Part shown: positions 1 to 12,552 of the stretch, one piece after another | Layout of the letters: each line of letters begins with the position of its first letter | Numbering within the stretch: the stretch's first letter is position 1 | Assembly (NCBI GenBank): GCA_016946835.1 | Contig: JACVTC010000024.1 | Coordinates: 517,501-581,500, forward strand | Direction of reading: 5' to 3' | DNA length: 64,000 nucleotides | DNA from: Neocallimastix lanati (nom. inval.) | Taxonomy: Eukaryota; Neocallimastigomycota; Neocallimastigomycetes; Neocallimastigales; Neocallimastigaceae | Program-made: the position numbers and the translations under genes | Notes under the pieces: generated by a model | Databases searched by the model: none | What the model saw: the letters and a program-made list of their open reading frames with translations, nothing else | Told to the model about the DNA's origin: nothing

Positions 1-840
1 TCCCCAAAGCTATCATCAGCTGGAGTTTCTTTATTAGGGTCTTCGGTTTTAGTAGCATCATTATCAAAATCTCCAAAGTCCCCAAAGTCATCATCGGCTG
101 AAGTTTCTTTATTAGGGTCTTTGGTTTTAGTAGCATTATTATCAAAATCTCCAAAGTCACCAAAGTCATCATCAGCTAGGTCTTTTTTATTAGGGTCTTC
201 GGCTTTAGTAGTAGCATTATCAACGTTTCCAAAGTCCCCAAAGCTATCATCGGCTGGAGTTTCTTTATTAGGGTCTTCTGTTTTAGTAGCAGGATTTTCA
301 AAGTTTCCAAAGTTTCCAAAGCTATCATCGGCTGGGACTTTTTTATTAGGGTCTTCTGCTTCAGTAGCAGCAACATCAAAGTTTCCAAAGTCCCCAAAGC
401 TATCATCGGCTGGAGTTTCTTTATTAGGGTCTTCTGTTTTAGTAGCAGCATTATTAAAGTCATCGAAGTTGCCAAAATCATCATCGACTGGGGTTTTTTT
501 ATTAGTCTCTTCGGTTTTAGTAACTGCACTATCAAAGTCGCCAAAGTTGCCAAAGTTATCATCAGTTAATGTTTCTTTATTAGTGTCCTCGGCTTTAATA
601 GTTGTATTATTAAAATCTCCAAAGTTTTCAAAGCCATCATTAGCTGAATCTTTTTTATTAATATCTTCTGTTTTAGTAACAGCATCATCAAAGTCTCCAA
701 AATATCCATAGTCATCATTAGCTGATGTTTCCTTATTAGAGTCTTCTTCAGTATTAAAAACAATATTTTCAAAATTTTCAATTTTTCTAAAGTCATCATT
801 ATTATTTTTTGATTCACTCAATGAAGTATTGGTTATTTCA
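1..840 (-). repeat. 78-bp coding tandem repeat
   Basis: About ten copies of a 78-bp unit (for example, the AAA triplets at 75 and 153 are one period apart) encode a 26-residue module. Each module has FGDFGDF, a DNNATKT-type spacer, a DPNKETS-type spacer and ADDD. The array reaches the left edge, so its full size is unknown. Confidence 0.9.
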
Positions 841-2578
841 ACATTATCAAAATCTCCAAAATCTCCAAAACCATCATTGGTTTTTATTTCGTTTTGAGGT
901 TCACTATAAAATCCTGAGAAAGAAACACCACTGTTTGGATTATTATTCACCATTTCTTCATCATTTATTCTATTATTGACTTCAATATCTTTATCATCTT
1001 TTTTACTTTCTTCAATTAGTGAATGATCATTTTCTTTTTCTTCTTTATTAATAGGTATATCATCAAAACTATTAAATTCGTTGTTATCTCCTTTTTCATC
1101 AGTGGTAGTGACTGTATCATAACTACCGAAGTTTGCAAAGTCATCTTCATCTTTTTTCTTTTCATTAGATTGAGTACTACTTAGTGGAATTTGATGAATA
1201 CTACCAAAATCTCCAAAACTATCTTCTTTCTTTTTATTAGTAATTGAAATTGGAATAGCACCAAAAGCACTGAAATCACCAAAATCACCAAAGTTTCCAT
1301 CTTTCTTTTCTTCAGTTGGAGTTGCTGGTACATTATCGAAATTACCAAAGTCTCCAAAACCATCATCTTTTTTTTCTTCAGTTGCTGTGGTTTGCATATT
1401 ACTATTGAAATTACCAAAGTCTCCAAAATCATTATCTTTCTTTTCTTCAGTTGCTGTGGCTGGCATACTACTACTGAAGTCACCAAAGTCTCCAAAACCA
1501 TTATCTTTCTTTTCTTCAGTTGCTGTGACTGGCATACTGCTACTGAAGTCACCAAAGTCCCCAAAACCATTATCTTTCTTTTCTTCAGTTGCTGTGACTG
1601 GCATACTGCTACTGAAGTCACCAAAGTCCCCAAAACCATTATCTTTCTTTTCTTCAGTTGCTGTGACTGGCATACTATTACTGAAGTCACCAAAGTCTCC
1701 AAAACCATTATCTTTTTTTTCTTCAGTTGCTGTGGCTGGCATACTACTACTGAAGTCACCAAAGTCTTCAAAACCATCATCTTTCTTTTCTTCGGTTGCA
1801 GTAACTGGCATACTATTACTGAAATTGTCAAAGTCACCTAAACCATCATCTTTCTTTTTTTCATTAGATGTGGCTGGCATACTACTGAAATTACCAAAGT
1901 CTCCAAAATCATTATTGTCTTTCTTTTTATTAGTACTTTGATTAGTATCTACCTGAATATTTTCAAAATTACTAAAATTTCCAAATCCTTCATCGTTTTT
2001 CTGGTCACTATTATTATTATTTTTTTCTTCAGTACTACTTAATGGAACACAATCAAAGTTTCCGAAATCACCAAAATCATCTTTCTCTGTTTCTGCTGAA
2101 GTGACAGGTATACTATTAACGTTATTGACATTATTAATATCGCTTGTATTTGTTTTATCTGTATTATCATGTTTTTCTTCTTGTATGCTATTATCAATAC
2201 TACTTCCCATACTAAAATCTAAATCTTTTAATGAACTTAATGTATTCATATTATTACTAATATTGTCATTTATATTAGTTGATGTAAAAGCGTCAAAATC
2301 ACCAAAATTAAACCTACTAATATTATTTTCATTTTTATTATTATTATTATTATTATTTGTAAAAGAAAATCCAGTAAATGTATCAAATTGTCCAAAATCA
2401 TTATTAGTATTTTCATTTTTATTTTCATTACTCTTAAAATCATTATTCAATATTTTATTCATTTTATTATCTTTAGTTTCATTATCTTTATTTCCATTTT
2501 CATTAGTTTCTATAATATTTATTTCATTATTTATACCTGTTTTTGACGATGAATTAAAAACATCAAAATCTCCAAAAC

Positions 2579-2629
<51 letters not shown>

Positions 2630-3400
2630 ATGCACTAAAATCACCAAATTCACTTTCTGCATTATTATTTGCATCATTAAATGAACCGAAATCTCCGAAA
2701 TTATTATCAGCACTGTTATTTGAAATATTAAAGTTTCCAAAATCATCATCCTTCTTAGTTGAATCTTCAACTTCAGATTTTTTTACTTTTTCGTCATTAT
2801 TGTCATCTTTATTATTTTGTTCTTGATTCTTATCTGATGAATTGAATGTATTAAACGATTCAAAATCATTGAAATTATTATCATTTTTAGGTTCAGATAT
2901 CTTTTCTTTTGCTTGGTCATTAATACTAGTATTAAAATCGATAGTAGTAAATACTGAGTAATCACCAAAATTATTATTTTTATTATGCTTTTTATCCTCA
3001 CTTTCATTATTATCATTAAGTTCTCGAATTTTAGTTTCGTTTTCTTTTTTATCATTGTCAATAGAAATTTCATTTGTATTAGTATTAGTGAAACTTATAT
3101 TATTGAAATTACTAAAATCACCTGTATTAACAAATGAATTTGCATTATTGTCTTTACTGGTATCTGAATTCATATTTGAAGTATTATTGTTAAAAACAGC
3201 GAAATCTCCGAAATCATCAATTTTATTATTATTACTATTATTACTAAATTCTGAAAAATCACCAAAATCATTTTCGTTATTTTTATTTGTCGAATTGGAA
3301 AAATTGCTAAAATTATTAATATTTGCTAAATTATTATTATTATTACTTAAATCAGTAAACCCACCAAATAAATCTTCAGTTTTATTATTATTATTATTAC

Positions 3401-3445
<45 letters not shown>

Positions 3446-3887
3446 AATCACTAAAACCACCAAATAAATCTTCGGTTTTATTACTATTATTATTATTATT
3501 ACTATTATTATTTAACGAAGAATTATTATTTAATGTATTAAAAGATATAAAATTATTATATATCCCTGACGAATTGTTACTATTATTATTGAAACTTGAA
3601 GAATTATTATTAGTATTGGCATTTGAATTTGGATTATTAAACGCATCTTCAAAAGTTCCAAAATTAAATGAATTATTATTAGCTGTACTATTAAAAGTAT
3701 TATTAGTATTTATTGAAGAACTCAATTTATTTTCATTAGAATTTGTAATATTATTTTGAGAGTTATTATTAAAGCTACTCGGAAGATTAGTACTCGTAAA
3801 ATCCAAATCTAATAATAAATTTGTTATAGGTACTGCTTTTGATTTCTCAGAATTTGAATTATTATTACCAAATATATTAGAATCCAT
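1..3887 (-). CDS. FGDF-repeat low-complexity protein with N-terminal clathrin box (5' part, runs off left edge)
   Basis: One open frame runs from the ATG at 3887 through the left edge (1295 codons in the window). I read long stretches of it and found no stop. The N-terminus carries LLDLD at residues 25-29, which fits the clathrin box L-[ILM]-x-[ILMF]-[DE]. The rest is Asn/Asp/Ser-rich and punctuated by dozens of FGDF, FGNF and FGGF tetrapeptides, usually after Asp, Glu or Asn. FGDF fits the published gamma-ear (GAE-domain) ligand pattern psi-G-[PDE]-psi used by AP-1/GGA accessory proteins. Two coding tandem arrays occur: a 69-bp (23-residue) unit and a 78-bp (26-residue) unit. A role as a multivalent clathrin/AP-1 or GGA accessory protein in Golgi-endosome traffic is inferred from motifs; no folded domain is visible. 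The missing C-terminus could hold one (for example an ENTH-type domain). The opposite-strand frames here are Leu/Lys/Ser-rich shadows. Confidence 0.75.
1330..1905 (-). repeat. 69-bp coding tandem repeat
   Basis: Eight or nine copies of a 69-bp unit lie in the same frame as the FGDF-repeat gene. Each encodes about 23 residues: a TATEEKK-type charged linker, DNGFGDFGDF and an SSSMPV-type spacer. Central copies (1480-1680) are almost identical and outer copies are diverged, the usual pattern for arrays growing by unequal exchange or slippage. Confidence 0.9.
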
Positions 3888-4361
3888 GGTTTATATAAAT
3901 ATGAAAATCTATTATATCTATATATAATTAATTGGTTTATTAATACTATATGAATATGAAAGATAGAATTTTTGCTTAATAATATTCAAATATCACTTTC
4001 TTTTTATAATACTAATTTTAACTAATTATTATAATAGTATTTTTAAAAATAAGAGATTTTAAAATAAAAATATTTGTATATTTTAACAATTTTCTATTAT
4101 TAAAAATTAATATTAATAATATGGATTATTTATAAGATGTACTGTTTATATAATTAATTTTTATTAATTTTTATTAATTTTTATTATTAATAATTTATTA
4201 ATAATTATAAATATCCATAATCATAGTCTAAAATAATATAATATATGCATTAAAATAGATATTACAATACATTTTGTAATATAATGTATTTATTAATACA
4301 AAAACATAAATATGAATTATAAATGTATATATTATTGGCCTTTTCTGACCAATCATAAATG
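3888..4361. other. Divergent intergenic spacer
   Basis: AT-rich, with no ORF. It separates the start of the minus-strand FGDF-repeat gene from the plus-strand MRP RNA and must hold both promoters. A CCAAT-like box is at 4348-4353. No other conserved element is visible. Confidence 0.5.
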
Positions 4362-4387
4362 AATTTCGATATATAAAAATCGAAATT
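4362..4387 (+). promoter_or_regulatory. TATA-like box inside a perfect inverted repeat, upstream of the MRP RNA
   Basis: AATTTCGAT (4362-4370) and ATCGAAATT (4379-4387) are perfect 9-bp inverted arms flanking ATATAAAA (4371-4378). The TATA-like core is about 42-50 bp upstream of the predicted RNA 5' end at 4420. It is a plausible core element of a gene-external Pol III promoter; function is inferred from position. Confidence 0.5.
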
Positions 4388-4419
4388 TGAAGTCATCAAA
4401 TTTTTTTTTTTCTTTCATT

Positions 4420-4816
4420 GAAACACCTCAAAGAATCGCGAACGAAGCGTAACATACTTAAAGTGAACTAATTTTATTAGTTAGACTTTTTTAAAACTGT
4501 TTTTTCATCATGTATGAAAAAATAGTCAATGCTTTGGGGAAAGTCCTCGGATACTAGGGCAGAAAGTGTCGCCTTTAGTATAGGGTCATATTAAAGTTCA
4601 ATAATCCTGCGAAGGGCTTATATTATTTTAAGTCATAGCTCTATGGATAGATGAATATTTAATATTGATCATCATAGCAAAGTTATGCGATTGTATCAAA
4701 TCTATAATTTTATTATTGAAGAAATTGTGAGACTTATTTTTTTATAAAAATTTGTCTCTGTTCCGATATAATAAGTGATATAACACAACGAGGCTTACTC
4801 TTGAGATGTTTCTCTC
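4420..4816 (+). ncRNA. RNase MRP RNA
   Basis: RNA of the endonuclease that cleaves pre-rRNA in the nucleolus. GGGGAAAGTCCTCGG at 4536-4550 is the universal P/MRP CR-I element, and AACGAGGCTTACT at 4787-4799 is CR-V; CCTCG/CGAGG can pair as P4. Next to CR-I, GGGCAGAAAGTGTCGCC (4557-4573) carries GAAAG, matching the MRP-specific GARAR loop, so MRP is preferred over RNase P. GAAACACCTCAA (4420-4431) pairs with TTGAGATGTTTC (4801-4812) as P1 with one mismatch. CGAAGCGT (4443-4450) pairs with ATGCTTTG (4529-4536) as P2. Between them lie P3-like hairpins, including a 9-bp stem at 4502-4520. A T5 Pol III terminator starts at 4817. Confidence 0.85.
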
Positions 4817-4821
4817 TTTTT
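4817..4821 (+). terminator. Pol III T5 terminator of the MRP RNA
   Basis: A run of five T immediately after the 3' strand of the proposed P1 helix, as expected for Pol III. Confidence 0.6.
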
Positions 4822-5058
4822 ATTTTTATTGGTATATTTAATGTAAAAATTAAATTTTTATTGCATAATAATGAAAATAAATTTTTTTTGTGATAAATTT
4901 ATTTTATATATGATCATTTAAAATCATCAAATAAATTTAAATAAATAGAAATTGAAATAAGCATAGGAAAAAGAAGAACATTATTTATAATTTGTAAATT
5001 ATATACAAAAAAAAAAAAAAAAAATTCAAAATAATAATTAAGAAAAGATTAATAATAT

Positions 5059-5093
<35 letters not shown>

Positions 5094-5658
5094 TATATAT
5101 ATATTTTTATTTTTATTAGTATTAAAAAATACAGTATTTTTATTTTTAAAAAAAAAAAAAAAAATAAAAAATGATCTTTTTTATAATTTTATTTAATAGT
5201 ATTACTGATAATAGAATTTAATATATATAATATAATAGTATATATATTCAATTAATCAAAAATAATAATATACAGATATATTAAAAGATAAAAAAAAAAG
5301 ATTATAAAGTAGAAATATTTATATTCTAATAAATTATTATTATTTAATAATTTAATAATTGATTTCCCTGTTTTTTTTTTTTTTTATAAAAAATATTCTT
5401 TAATATATAATTTATAATCAAAATAAACAATTTTTTTTTTTCTAAAAAACAAACAAACAAATAAAAAAAAAAACTTGATATTTCCGTATAGTTTCATTAT
5501 AATATAAAAAAAAAAAAATTAAAAGATAAAAAAAAAAAAATGAAAAAATAATATTTATATATATTTAATTTTTAAAAGTACTAAATAGGTTTTTTCTAAA
5601 ATATATAATTACTGATATTAACTATTACTATTTAAATTGATTATCTAATATTACCAAT
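4822..5658. other. Convergent spacer, no gene seen
   Basis: Between the MRP RNA (+) and the 3' end of the Mei2-like gene (-). It holds long poly-T and poly-A tracts (notably 5060-5087 and 5147-5164) and TA runs, with no ORF. Confidence 0.6.
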
Positions 5659-6440
5659 TTATTTATTTATTTGGGTCATGTTACTATCATGCACCTTATC
5701 CTTATTATTATAAGTTAACGATTTTTGTAAATTATTTATTAATATGGAAGAATAAGGTTTTAATTGAAGAGGAACTGTTGGTGGTGGAAACTATTTAATA
5801 AATTTATTGGAAAAAAATTTATAAATTTTAGTTTTTATTTATTAATATTTATAACCTATTACTAATAGATATAATGCTTACTGGTTCTTCTTGACCCTTT
5901 AATTCTCCTGATGTATAAAATATTTTTGGTCTATATGATGGATCTTCCAACATTACGCTGGAATTTTTAAATTTTTCAATTAATGATTCTCTTCCTTGTA
6001 TATTAGCATATGAAAGAGTACAAATTTTATCAGAGTTAAAACGTGTCCATTTTTTACCGACAACTTTTTCGGCAAAAGAAATAACAGCTCTAATTAATAA
6101 TTTAATTATGAAATTTAATAAATAAAAATTAATATTTAAAAAATTAAATTAAGTAAATAATAATATATATATTAAATAAATAAATAAATAAATAAGTAAA
6201 TAAATTAATAAATTACTTAATATCAACAAAATTAATAAATGCATATCCAACATTGCAACGATTTTTGAAGTCCATTCTTAAATATAAGAAATCAAATTGT
6301 CCAAAATGTGTATCATTAATTGTATCGATTAACATTTGTTGAGCTAATTTTTTTTTTTTTTTTTAAAAAAAAAATTATTATAATTGACATATTAATACAC
6401 TCATTAAATTATATATTTTCTATATAATAAGTAATTAAAC

Positions 6441-6479
<39 letters not shown>

Positions 6480-9400
6480 AATTAAGCATTTCTATTTAAA
6501 CTTACTATATTTATTTGGAATATTTCTGATCATAAATGTTGTTCGTTTATCTAATCCCGAAATAACTCTAGATAAAATTAATTCATTGCCTCTAGGAATT
6601 ACATGACGCTTAGAACTTGAATTTTGATTTAGTAGTCTATCATTTATATTGGAATTATTATTTCCATTTTTATTCTTTCTATTTTCATTAGATGAACACA
6701 TGCGTCTTTCTTCCATTGTAATTCTTCTATGATAATTATCTACATATTTATTTGATGATACCTTAGAATTATCATTATTGGTTGTTATACCGCTAATGAT
6801 ATTTTTATTCTTAATTTTTATATTATTATTTAATTCATCATTCATCATTTGTAATGAAGATGGAATTGGGGTATTACCTGATAAGATATTTTTATTTGAT
6901 TGAGAAGACGAACTTTTTTTTAACATTGTTAATGGCATAGTTTGTGTTATATTGTTTATATTTGTTATATTTCCTGGAGAATTGTTTGCCACAACCAAAT
7001 TACCGTTATAGTTATTTAAAGACTGATTCGTCATATTCATATAATTATTATGCGAATTAATCTTAATTAATTTCGAAGAATTTGAAGAAGTGGTAGACAA
7101 TATATCACTTATATCAGATAATGGTGTTTCAAGTGAGGATGTCGTAGTAATTGTAGAATTAGATGGTGTTACATTATTACCACGTAAGTTACTATTGGAA
7201 CTATTTGTTGGTGAATGAGAATCTGAATTAAATAAGTACATATTTGATTTATTATTTATATTATTATTTGAAGGAATACAAGCAGTATAATTCATTACTT
7301 GTTCTTGATTTTGTAAATTCATTTGTAAATTATTCATATTTACAAAATTATTCATATTTACAAAATTATTCATATTATTCATATTATTCATATTATTCAT
7401 ATTATTCATATTATTCATATTATTCATATTATTCATATTATTCATATTATTCATATTATTCATATTATTCATATTATTCATATTATTCATATTATTCATA
7501 TTATTCATATTATTCATATTATTCATATTATTCATATTATTCATTCTATTAATATTGTTCAGAGTATTCATATTATTTATATTACTTATATTATTAATAT
7601 TGTCCAGAGTATTCATATCATTCATATCCCTGATATTATTCATTCCATTCATTATTGGATTAGAGATACTTATATTATAGTTTGTTATACCACTGGAAAA
7701 ATTACTGTTTATCCTATTAGAATTTAAAGGTTGATGAATCATTTTATTAGGTATCGAAAAACCATTCAATATTGGTTTCGCCTGATTATGCATAATAATA
7801 TTTTCGTTGTATATATTTTGATTATGACGCTGATCACTAATAATTCTAAAATCTGAGTTATTCATTGAAATGTTCGTTGGAATTTCTACTTTTTGTGAAA
7901 AACCAGATAAATTTTTTAATTGTTCCCCTAAATTATCAATATCATTAATATCATTGTTTAAAGTTTCTGTACTTCCTTGATAATTTGTAATATTATTTAT
8001 ATTAGATTGAATCGGATTTTGAGAATAGAAACTATCATTATTTCTAAAAGTTTTATTAGCATATTGTTGATCTGGAAATTTTATTTTTGAATTGTTTGGT
8101 ACCATAGAAAGAGATATATAAAATATTATATTTAATGTTTAATTATCACAATTTATTATATTATTATTTTTATTATATTTATATCTATAATTACCATTAG
8201 GAGCATTTAAAGTATCATTATCTTTATTTAAAATTTTTTTTTCAACATGACTATTAGGATTAAAAATATCAGTTTTATATGGAGAATACCAATTATTATT
8301 CATAAATGTTAAATCGTTAAAATTATTTAAGTAATTATTAATATTTGATTCCTTATTTGGTATATTTGGCTTTATTGTTTCATTATTTGAAGTATATCGA
8401 GTAAATTCATTATTTTCCTTAATATTGTTCATTAACCAATTTCCTGGTTTAGAATAACCGGCATAAAGAAGTTTGCCCTTATTATATTTATAGTTAATAA
8501 TAATAATAACAATAACAATAACAAAAATAATAATATACAATTTTAATATTAAGATATTTATTATTTATATATATAATTGAAATTTATTATAATTGATAAA
8601 TTTTGCATACTTGTAAAAGAAAATCTTGTAGACTATTGAGTGCTTTTTCAGAAGATCTAATATCATCGTATTCAACAAATACATTTTTCTTACTTTGATA
8701 AAATTTTCTCATTTTACCATAAGTCGAAAGTAATAACTTTTTAAATTAAAAGAAATTAATATTTTTCCAAATTGCATAATAAATAAAAAATATATATATA
8801 ATAATATTATTATTATTTCTAAGAAAAATACCTTAATATTGCCTTTATTCAAAGATTGATTTAACACTAAATATAATGTTCCTTGATTATCTAAGATTTC
8901 TTTTATATTTTCGATTGCAACATAATTTTTAACATCTGCTGGATCAACATAGAAAGTAGAAAAACTACTTCCATATGATAATTCCTTATGTATTCCAGTA
9001 TATGCATCTATGGCAGATTTTATATTCCAATAAATTAAGAGTATGCTTCTCTTTTTAGTAAAAAATACTTGTCTTATTTCACCATATTTCTAAAAAAAAA
9101 AAAAAAAAAGAATTTTTATATTTACATATGCATATAAATTGATTTAAATTAAAATATAATTATTATATATATATATATATAATTTATATTAAATCTTATA
9201 AATAATAAAAATAATTTATTACACTCAAATTCTCATTTATTAGTTGATTAATGTTAAAATATTCTGGTATTTCATTAATTAAAATTATGTGTGATGGGCT
9301 GGCTTCTGAATTTAAAAACTCATTTGTATTTTTTTGATTATAAATTGTTTGTTCATTATTACTATTATTAATAATAAAATAGTCACTATTATTAATAGTA

Positions 9401-10530
9401 TTAATATCTTGTTCTAAATATAATTAATTTTTAATTATAAATATATATATATATATATATACATAAATTAGTTATGCTATTACAAATATAATTTATATTT
9501 TTTAAATGATTTCATTTAAAATATTATAATTAACAATAAAATAATATCTTAAAAATAAATAAATACCGATATTTGTATTGTTATAATTATTATTTGAACT
9601 TGACAAAAAGTATTCTCTATTATTGCTTATATTATTAAGTTTTGGATTGTTTAATGATTCCTCAACTTTTTCTTTTTTATTCAAAAAGTTTGAATCATTA
9701 TTATTTATACAATTTGATAAATTAATAATATTATTTATTGAATTTAAAAAGTTATTACTATTGTTCTCTTTATTATTAAATAATTTTGGTGTAATATCCG
9801 AGTTCGGATTATTATTTTTTGACATATCTATTATATTAATTCTATTATTTAAATTATTTATGATTGGGGGAACTGAAGAAGAAGGATTTTCTAAAAATGA
9901 TAGATTCATCTTTTTTGATTTATTAATAATTTGAAAATTAATTTGTTGATAGTTATTATTATTACTTTTTGATTTTATTTTTAAAGTGGTATTATGTTTT
10001 TTATCAGAATTATTATTTAAAAAAATTTTGTTTGATGACTCATTCAAAGTTTTATTATTTGATATAATATTTTTTAATGAAACAGAAGAATTTATATTAT
10101 TATTTTGATTATTATATGAATTTGAATGATTTATTGATTTATTGGTTTTGCTTTGAATATTTTGAATATAATTCAAATTTTTGTCTATATAAAAATATAT
10201 ATATATATATATTTAAGTCATGTAATATTATTAAAAAATATAATATCATTAATAAATTAACAATTATATTTTTTTTATATTATTAAAAATAGTAATTTAT
10301 ATAAATAATAAAAGCAATAATTATAATATTGAAATATTTCAAATAATTTTAAATTAACACATTATATTATATATTATATTATTAATACTATCTACAAAAT
10401 ATTACAAATACATTTTTAATATTTATAAATTTTCTTTTAATAAAAATTTACCTTTATTTTTCATCCAATATGAACTAGACCATTTATTATTTGAATAAAT
10501 ATTTAAAACTAAAGATGTTTCTTTTCCCAT
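5659..10530 (-). CDS. Mei2-like RNA-binding protein, three RRMs, ten exons
   Basis: Exons, 5' to 3' on the minus strand: 10530-10452, 10184-9567, 9413-9223, 9089-8832, 8736-8611, 8477-8195, 8071-6506, 6343-6217, 6089-5882, 5790-5659. All nine introns are GT-AG, phases close exactly, and the product is 1195 aa. RRM1 is at about 272-345 (KYGEIRQVFF) and RRM2 at about 361-435 (KNVFVEYDDIRSSEKAL, then GKLLYAGYSKPGNW). The C-terminal Mei2-type RRM3, about 1025-1120, carries FMIRNIPNKYT, FLYLRMDFKNRCNVGYAFIN and IQGRESLIEKFKNSSV, the family signature. Mei2 in fission yeast binds meiRNA and promotes meiosis; its role here is inferred only. The linkers are Asn-rich, with an MNN repeat at about 7340-7550. 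The ATG at 8105 is intronic: splicing 8195 to 8071 joins the upstream exon in phase. Confidence 0.9.
7340..7550 (-). repeat. 9-bp coding microsatellite (Asn-Met-Asn)n
   Basis: About 20 copies of ATTCATATT on the plus strand (AATATGAAT in the coding sense) give a pure run of Asn-Asn-Met between RRM2 and RRM3 of the Mei2-like protein. Shorter imperfect copies flank it at 7555-7650. The near-identity suggests recent slippage. Confidence 0.95.
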
Positions 10531-11874
10531 ATTTTTTTTTTTTTTAAAAAAAAAATAGAAAAAATATATATATATATATATTTTTATTAATATGATTTTC
10601 TTGATAGTTTATATAAGTAGTTCTTTTTTAAAATACTACAATAACAAAAAGAAATGAAATTAAATCAATATATATACAAATATTTATTGTCAAATAAAAA
10701 AGAAAAAAAAATAATAATTTAGAAATTGTAAAATCATATCATACTTTATTTATTTATTCTATTATTTCTATTATTATTATTATGTTTAAATTATTTTTAT
10801 GGTGTTTAATTATATTATTATTTAACTAATAACTTATTTATATATTTACCATTCCAGGTATAAGGCATATAAATGAAATCATATATTATTATATTGAAGT
10901 AAGAAAATATATATATATATAGATATATATTAAAGCTTTTAAATTTCTTAATTCATATTCTTATGTTATTCATATATTTTAGTTTTTCATTGATTAAGCA
11001 ACACTTCTGTTATAAATATTTTTTTATTATTAGAATTTTTTCATTACAATATATTTATATAAAAAAAGTAAAATTATATTTGTACATATAAAAGAATTAA
11101 TATATTAAAAAAAGATAAATTAAAATAACAATATTAAAGAATAAATTATTTAAAGAAAATAAAAAAAAAAGGAAAAAAAATAATAATAATTTAATTATTA
11201 TTAATCTCTCTAGCAGTAATTAAATATCAAAATATAAATATAAAGAATTTTTTCTTTTTTCATAAATAAATTATATATTTCAAATATTTTTAAAACAGTT
11301 AAAAAACTTTGATTAAAACTATTTTTATATTTAAATGATAATTAAGTAATTAAATACAAAATTTTTGTGGTTATATATAATATTTATATGAAGTATATTG
11401 TAATATATGAATTAATATATTAAATTTTCTACTATAATTTTTTTTTTAAATCAAATTCAATTATCCTTGGAATATTATAAATTCTTTAATTTTTATTGCT
11501 TATATAGTGATGGTTTAACCATTCAATTATGATTTTAAATTTCACTTTTATTAATTTCTTTTAATTTACTCACTTTTCAAAAACTTATTATATTATAATA
11601 CATTAAATATCTACTGTTTGATATATTTTTTTTTTATTTTTTTAAAAAGTGAAATTGATATATCTTGCTGTTATTACAGAATTAATAAAGTTTTTTTTTT
11701 TTTTTTTTATTTTATTTTATTTTTTTTTTTTTTTTTAAAATATATATAAAACTTTCAAAAATTAAATATTACAACTTTATTTTACTTATTATTCTCATTT
11801 CTGTTTAAATTTTACTCTTTTTTAAAAAAAAATAAAAAATAAAATATATGTATATAAAATTTTGTATAATTTAA

Positions 11875-11916
<42 letters not shown>

Positions 11917-12514
11917 ACAAATAATTATAATTTATTTAATTATTTTTAATTATTTTTCTTTTGTATATATATATATAGATTGGATATATATACTTTATTT
12001 ATTTATATATATCATATAATTGAAATGATAATAATGATAATAATTATGTAAAAAATAAATCTATAATTATATATATATATATAGATAGATAGATTTTGTA
12101 TATTATATATCAACTTCATATAGTTATTAATTTTTTTAAATGTTTCAAAATATTCATTTTTTATTCATATTTTTATTAAAAGTTCTTTTTATTATTTTAT
12201 TATCATTTATATATGATGATAATAAATAATATTTTTAGATAATAATAAAGTAGAATATATTATCATATTTTAGTTTTTATTATGGTGCTTATTTAAGATT
12301 TTATAATTGTTATACCTATTATTGTAAAATAAAATATATATATGCTTATATCAGTAATTATCCCAAATTTTCACATATATTGTTTTTTAGTTTTTTAATA
12401 ATTATTACTTTTATTATTCTTTTACATATTATTTATTCAAAATACTATTATTATCAAAATAATTTATATATTCTTTTTAAGTAGAAGAGGAAAATACGTT
12501 TATATATTCTATTT

Positions 12515-12552
<38 letters not shown>

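Noticed and set aside
121-3759. Long Leu/Ser/Lys-rich frames on the plus strand and extra minus frames
   Set aside because: They are shadows of the tandem-repeat and Asn-rich FGDF frame; repetition keeps several frames open together.
4420-4816. RNase P RNA
   Set aside because: CR-I and CR-V are shared with RNase P, but the GARAR-type loop directly after CR-I favours MRP; a covariance model should confirm.
7244-7552. Tyr/Ser-repeat ORF on the plus strand
   Set aside because: Antisense of the 9-bp microsatellite in the Mei2-like gene.
8071-8105. ATG at 8105 as the start of the Asn-rich RRM protein
   Set aside because: Its first codons lie in an intron: donor after 8195 and acceptor before 8071 join in phase and connect to five upstream exons.
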